DNA from: Gammaproteobacteria bacterium
GTDB taxonomy: Bacteria; Pseudomonadota; Gammaproteobacteria; UBA4575
DNA: 8,911 nucleotides
Direction: 5' to 3'
Assembly (NCBI GenBank): GCA_028281205.1
Contig: JANQKJ010000062.1
Location: forward strand, 1 to 8,911
Of the stretch, positions 7,142-8,911 are shown one piece after another; position 1 is the stretch's first letter; every line of letters begins with the position of its first letter. The notes beneath the pieces are model-generated. The model was given only the letters and a program-made list of their open reading frames with translations, searched no databases and was not told the origin of the DNA. Both the position numbers and the translations under genes were made by a program.

Positions 7142-7618
7142 TTAACGAACCACCGGTTTTAGGTGATAATCTCGAAAAACAGAAAGAATATGAACACCCT
7201 GTACTTGCTGCAAAAACGGCGGACGCATCAATCCTTCACCAATTCTTTCTTCTAATGCATCTAATTGCATGCAGGGTATCCCATTATTTTTAATAGCATT
7301 ACCAGACAGATCAGCCGTCTTCAGATTAGTCAGTAATAAGAGCGTGTATATATTCGTCAATGTATTAAATGACAGGTTGACATTTACCAATGTGGTAACC
7401 CTGAGCTTCGGGACAGTCGATTTTTATTTCATGGAGCATGTAGCATCAACACTCAAATGATAGACATATTGAATATGTACTAATGCCGTTGGCCGTTGAT
7501 ATGTAACAGATAGCTCTCTTGAATACAGCTGCATGCCTGGCAATATTAAATATATAGCCAAGATAAAACTGAGCAGCAGATAATTATGAAGGTAGTTATA
7601 GAGATTGAGATTGAGATT
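7142..7618 (-). pseudogene. Decayed leucine-rich-repeat gene (C-terminal cap remnant)
   Basis: From 7423 to 7142 one minus-strand frame encodes 93 residues ending in TAA. They include LRR units (VNVNLSFNTLTNI, LTNLKTADLSGN) and then IPCMQLDALEERIGEG, which resembles the end cap of secreted gammaproteobacterial LRR proteins (pattern IPCxQLDALE, then RP). The usual closing Cys after RPP is replaced by an unrelated tail of about 27 residues. Upstream the same frame is open for another 64 codons to 7618, interrupted only by a TAA at 7424-7426, and starts with a hydrophobic stretch (YLLLSFILAIYLILPG). I see no good ATG with a ribosome binding site; a TTG at 7390 is the only start near the LRR part. 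The simplest reading is a truncated gene with an in-frame stop. The upstream half does not resemble LRRs, so its link to the remnant is uncertain. It is not closely similar to the LRR gene at 756-1616. Confidence 0.5.
7601..7618 (-). repeat. Three tandem copies of AATCTC
   Basis: On the minus strand the hexamer AATCTC occurs three times in a row, encoding Asn-Leu three times if the decayed frame is read. It could vary in copy number by slippage without shifting the frame. No function is apparent. Confidence 0.6.
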
Positions 7619-7643
7619 TTAAAATTGTGAGACTGAAGGTTAT

Positions 7644-7683
7644 GGCATCGATAGCTAACGCTTTTTTCAAGGCTACCGATGCC
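7644..7683. repeat. 12-bp imperfect inverted repeat past the hydrolase stop
   Basis: GGCATCGATAGC (7644-7655) and GCTACCGATGCC (7672-7683) pair over 12 bases with one mismatch (G-U in the RNA of one strand) around a 16-base loop. It starts about nine bases beyond the stop codon of the hydrolase gene, the usual place for a transcript end. No run of T follows on either strand, so it is not a standard intrinsic terminator; it may protect the 3' end of the mRNA or be a copy of a dispersed repeat. Confidence 0.5.
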
Positions 7684-7691
7684 GACCAAAT

Positions 7692-8645
7692 TTAACCGCC
7701 GTCACAGGTAGTTACATTAGCAATGTCATAATCCTTGAAATAGCCCATGAGCACGTCATCTAACGCACTGCTGCCCGTCAGGTAATCACAAAAAGCAATG
7801 TCATCATCCAGATATACCTTTAAATAAGAAACAATTGCTTTACTGTACATGCCGGGATTAACCGTACCACCTACGCCTACTACCGACACTGCCTGATGAT
7901 CCAAATGACGATAGTTAATTAACATTTTCTCCACCATAACACTATCGAACATCTTTTTTACCCTACTGGGTAAGGCGATAGTATCTCGCTCCGCTGTTAG
8001 AAACAGAGTCGGGATAGCAACCCCTGAAGCTTCTGGATACTGGAGCGGTTCGCGCCACGGATTAATGGCTACAGCGGCCTTGAGATTACTATTCGTTGCC
8101 GCCGCAAACAAGGTGCCTTGACCACCGCGGGAATAGCCAACACTACCAAGCTTTGTTTCATCAACCATCTGCCAAACCGGGCTTTCTAACCGACTGTTTT
8201 CGGCTATCAAAGTAGCGATAGCGGCGTTGTGCCCGCGTTCAAAGTTGCGTGTTGAAGTGGTATACCCGTCATCAATTGTCATAAATTGTGCAACAATAAA
8301 CCCATGGGTTACCAGTCTATCCTCAAGCCAACGCAAACCTATTCCGCCTTCTAATATAGGCCAACCACTTGATAAAGAAACCGCCGCAAAAGATTGATCT
8401 TCACATCCTATCGGATAGGATATGCGAATGAATTGATATTCATTGCTTAACAATTCCGGCACGGCGTCGCTATCATAATGCGCAACGCCACAGCTGCCAG
8501 CCTTCGCGGGTAGGCTGGACATGTCATCAGGTAAAGGCTCACACCCTACGATGCATAGCATCAATGATAATAGACAAATGGCTCGGCAACGGAAATTGTC
8601 CAAGCACAACGCAGTAGTAGTTAATTGATAATTGCTTTTTATCAT
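7692..8645 (-). CDS. Lipoprotein alpha/beta hydrolase, PETase/cutinase-like
   Basis: A 317-residue protein with a lipoprotein signal peptide (AICLLSLMLCIVGC, lipid-bearing Cys35), so it should be anchored in an envelope membrane. The catalytic residues fit an alpha/beta hydrolase: nucleophile Ser172 in GYSRGGQG, Asp221 in AERDT, His250 in HLDHQAV. The spacing (49 and 29 residues), the KAAVAINPW strand after the nucleophile, and a possible C-terminal disulfide (Cys286 and Cys314) resemble the PETase/cutinase and dienelactone-hydrolase-like group. The likely reaction is hydrolysis of a carboxylic ester or polyester; the substrate cannot be read from sequence. I chose the ATG at 8645, which gives a normal signal length. 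The ATG at 8699 (335 residues) has GGAGG only one base before it, too close to work well; it remains possible. The gene follows a close paralogue and probably shares its transcript. Confidence 0.85.
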   Translation of the reverse strand: MIKSNYQLTTTALCLDNFRCRAICLLSLMLCIVGCEPLPDDMSSLPAKAGSCGVAHYDSDAVPELLSNEYQFIRISYPIGCEDQSFAAVSLSSGWPILEGGIGLRWLEDRLVTHGFIVAQFMTIDDGYTTSTRNFERGHNAAIATLIAENSRLESPVWQMVDETKLGSVGYSRGGQGTLFAAATNSNLKAAVAINPWREPLQYPEASGVAIPTLFLTAERDTIALPSRVKKMFDSVMVEKMLINYRHLDHQAVSVVGVGGTVNPGMYSKAIVSYLKVYLDDDIAFCDYLTGSSALDDVLMGYFKDYDIANVTTCDGG

Positions 8646-8716
8646 CTGTTCCGTCTTTCCTTGTTTTACTTTTTTAGTTTGCCGAGACACTACCGGCATA
8701 CCTCCCTACATCTGGC

Positions 8717-8911
8717 TTAAATACTGTCGCAGGCTTTAACATGAGTAATATCATAATCCTCAAAATAACCCATAATTACGTCCTCTAACGCACTTCTCCC
8801 TGTCAGGTAGTCACAAAAAGCCAGATCATCGTCTAGATACACCTTTAAATAGGACACAATTGCTTTGCTATACATGCCGGGGTTAACCGTACCACCCTCC
8901 GAAGAAATTGC
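8717..8911 (-). CDS. Second copy of the hydrolase, C-terminal 64 residues only
   Basis: The minus-strand frame enters at the window edge and ends with TAA at 8717-8719. From GGTVNPGMYSKAIVSYLK onward it aligns without gaps to the end of the neighbouring hydrolase, with 48 of 59 residues identical, including the Cys pair (AFCDYLTG and the Cys near the end). It lacks the catalytic residues only because the rest lies outside the window. The stop is 71 bases before the ATG at 8645 of the next gene, or 17 before the alternative ATG at 8699, so the pair is probably one operon made by tandem duplication. Confidence 0.85.
   Translation of the reverse strand, partial: AISSEGGTVNPGMYSKAIVSYLKVYLDDDLAFCDYLTGRSALEDVIMGYFEDYDITHVKACDSI

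Noticed and set aside
7404..7440. Short minus-strand frame MLHEIKIDCPEAQGYHIG in the decayed LRR region
   Set aside because: It spans only about 25 codons between stops, has no ribosome binding site, and overlaps the LRR remnant in another frame. It could be a frameshifted piece of a gene, but I cannot match it to anything.
7644..7683. Integron attC site
   Set aside because: The arms do not show the paired RYYYAAC and GTTRRRY core sites, and there is no integrase or cassette array.

Overview
The window reads as accessory DNA from a Gram-negative bacterium, most likely a gammaproteobacterium. The evidence is AT-rich DNA, Sec and lipoprotein signal peptides, an Rhs/YD-repeat protein ending in the RYYDPALGRF and NNNPYKYVDPDG style core, and an LRR remnant with an IPCMQLDALE cap. 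No rRNA, tRNA, insertion sequence or CRISPR array is visible. A genus cannot be assigned from this sequence. Every gene I can support lies on the minus strand, so transcription runs from right to left.

Right edge (8911 to 7692): the 3' end of one hydrolase gene, cut by the window edge, is followed 71 bp later by a complete paralogue. The complete copy is a lipoprotein alpha/beta hydrolase whose Ser-Asp-His arrangement resembles the PETase/cutinase/dienelactone-hydrolase group. The shared C-terminal 59 residues are 48/59 identical, so this is a tandem duplication. An imperfect 12-bp inverted repeat lies just past the stop of the complete copy.

Middle right (7618 to 6913): a decayed gene whose C-terminal half is a leucine-rich-repeat end cap, an AT-rich stem-loop, and a probable promoter and good ribosome binding site for the large Rhs gene.

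Centre (6912 to 756): the main interest. A 1344-residue Sec-exported YD-repeat protein stops at the point where Rhs proteins normally run into their core domain. Sixteen bases later a second gene begins with its own signal peptide. It carries a fibronectin-III-like domain, the missing Rhs core and a C-terminal domain with the marks of a GIY-YIG (URI) nuclease toxin. A short gene for a cytoplasmic leucine-rich-repeat protein follows 36 bases later, in the place where polymorphic-toxin loci carry the immunity gene. I read the three as one operon: shell, toxin-bearing tip and candidate immunity protein. No type VI component (VgrG, PAAR, Hcp) is visible, and both Rhs pieces have Sec signals.

Left edge (755 to 1): about 360 bases with no gene but with a plausible promoter, then the 5' part of a lipoprotein gene with a low-complexity linker and a GVSQKGPFI motif. 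That gene runs off the window.
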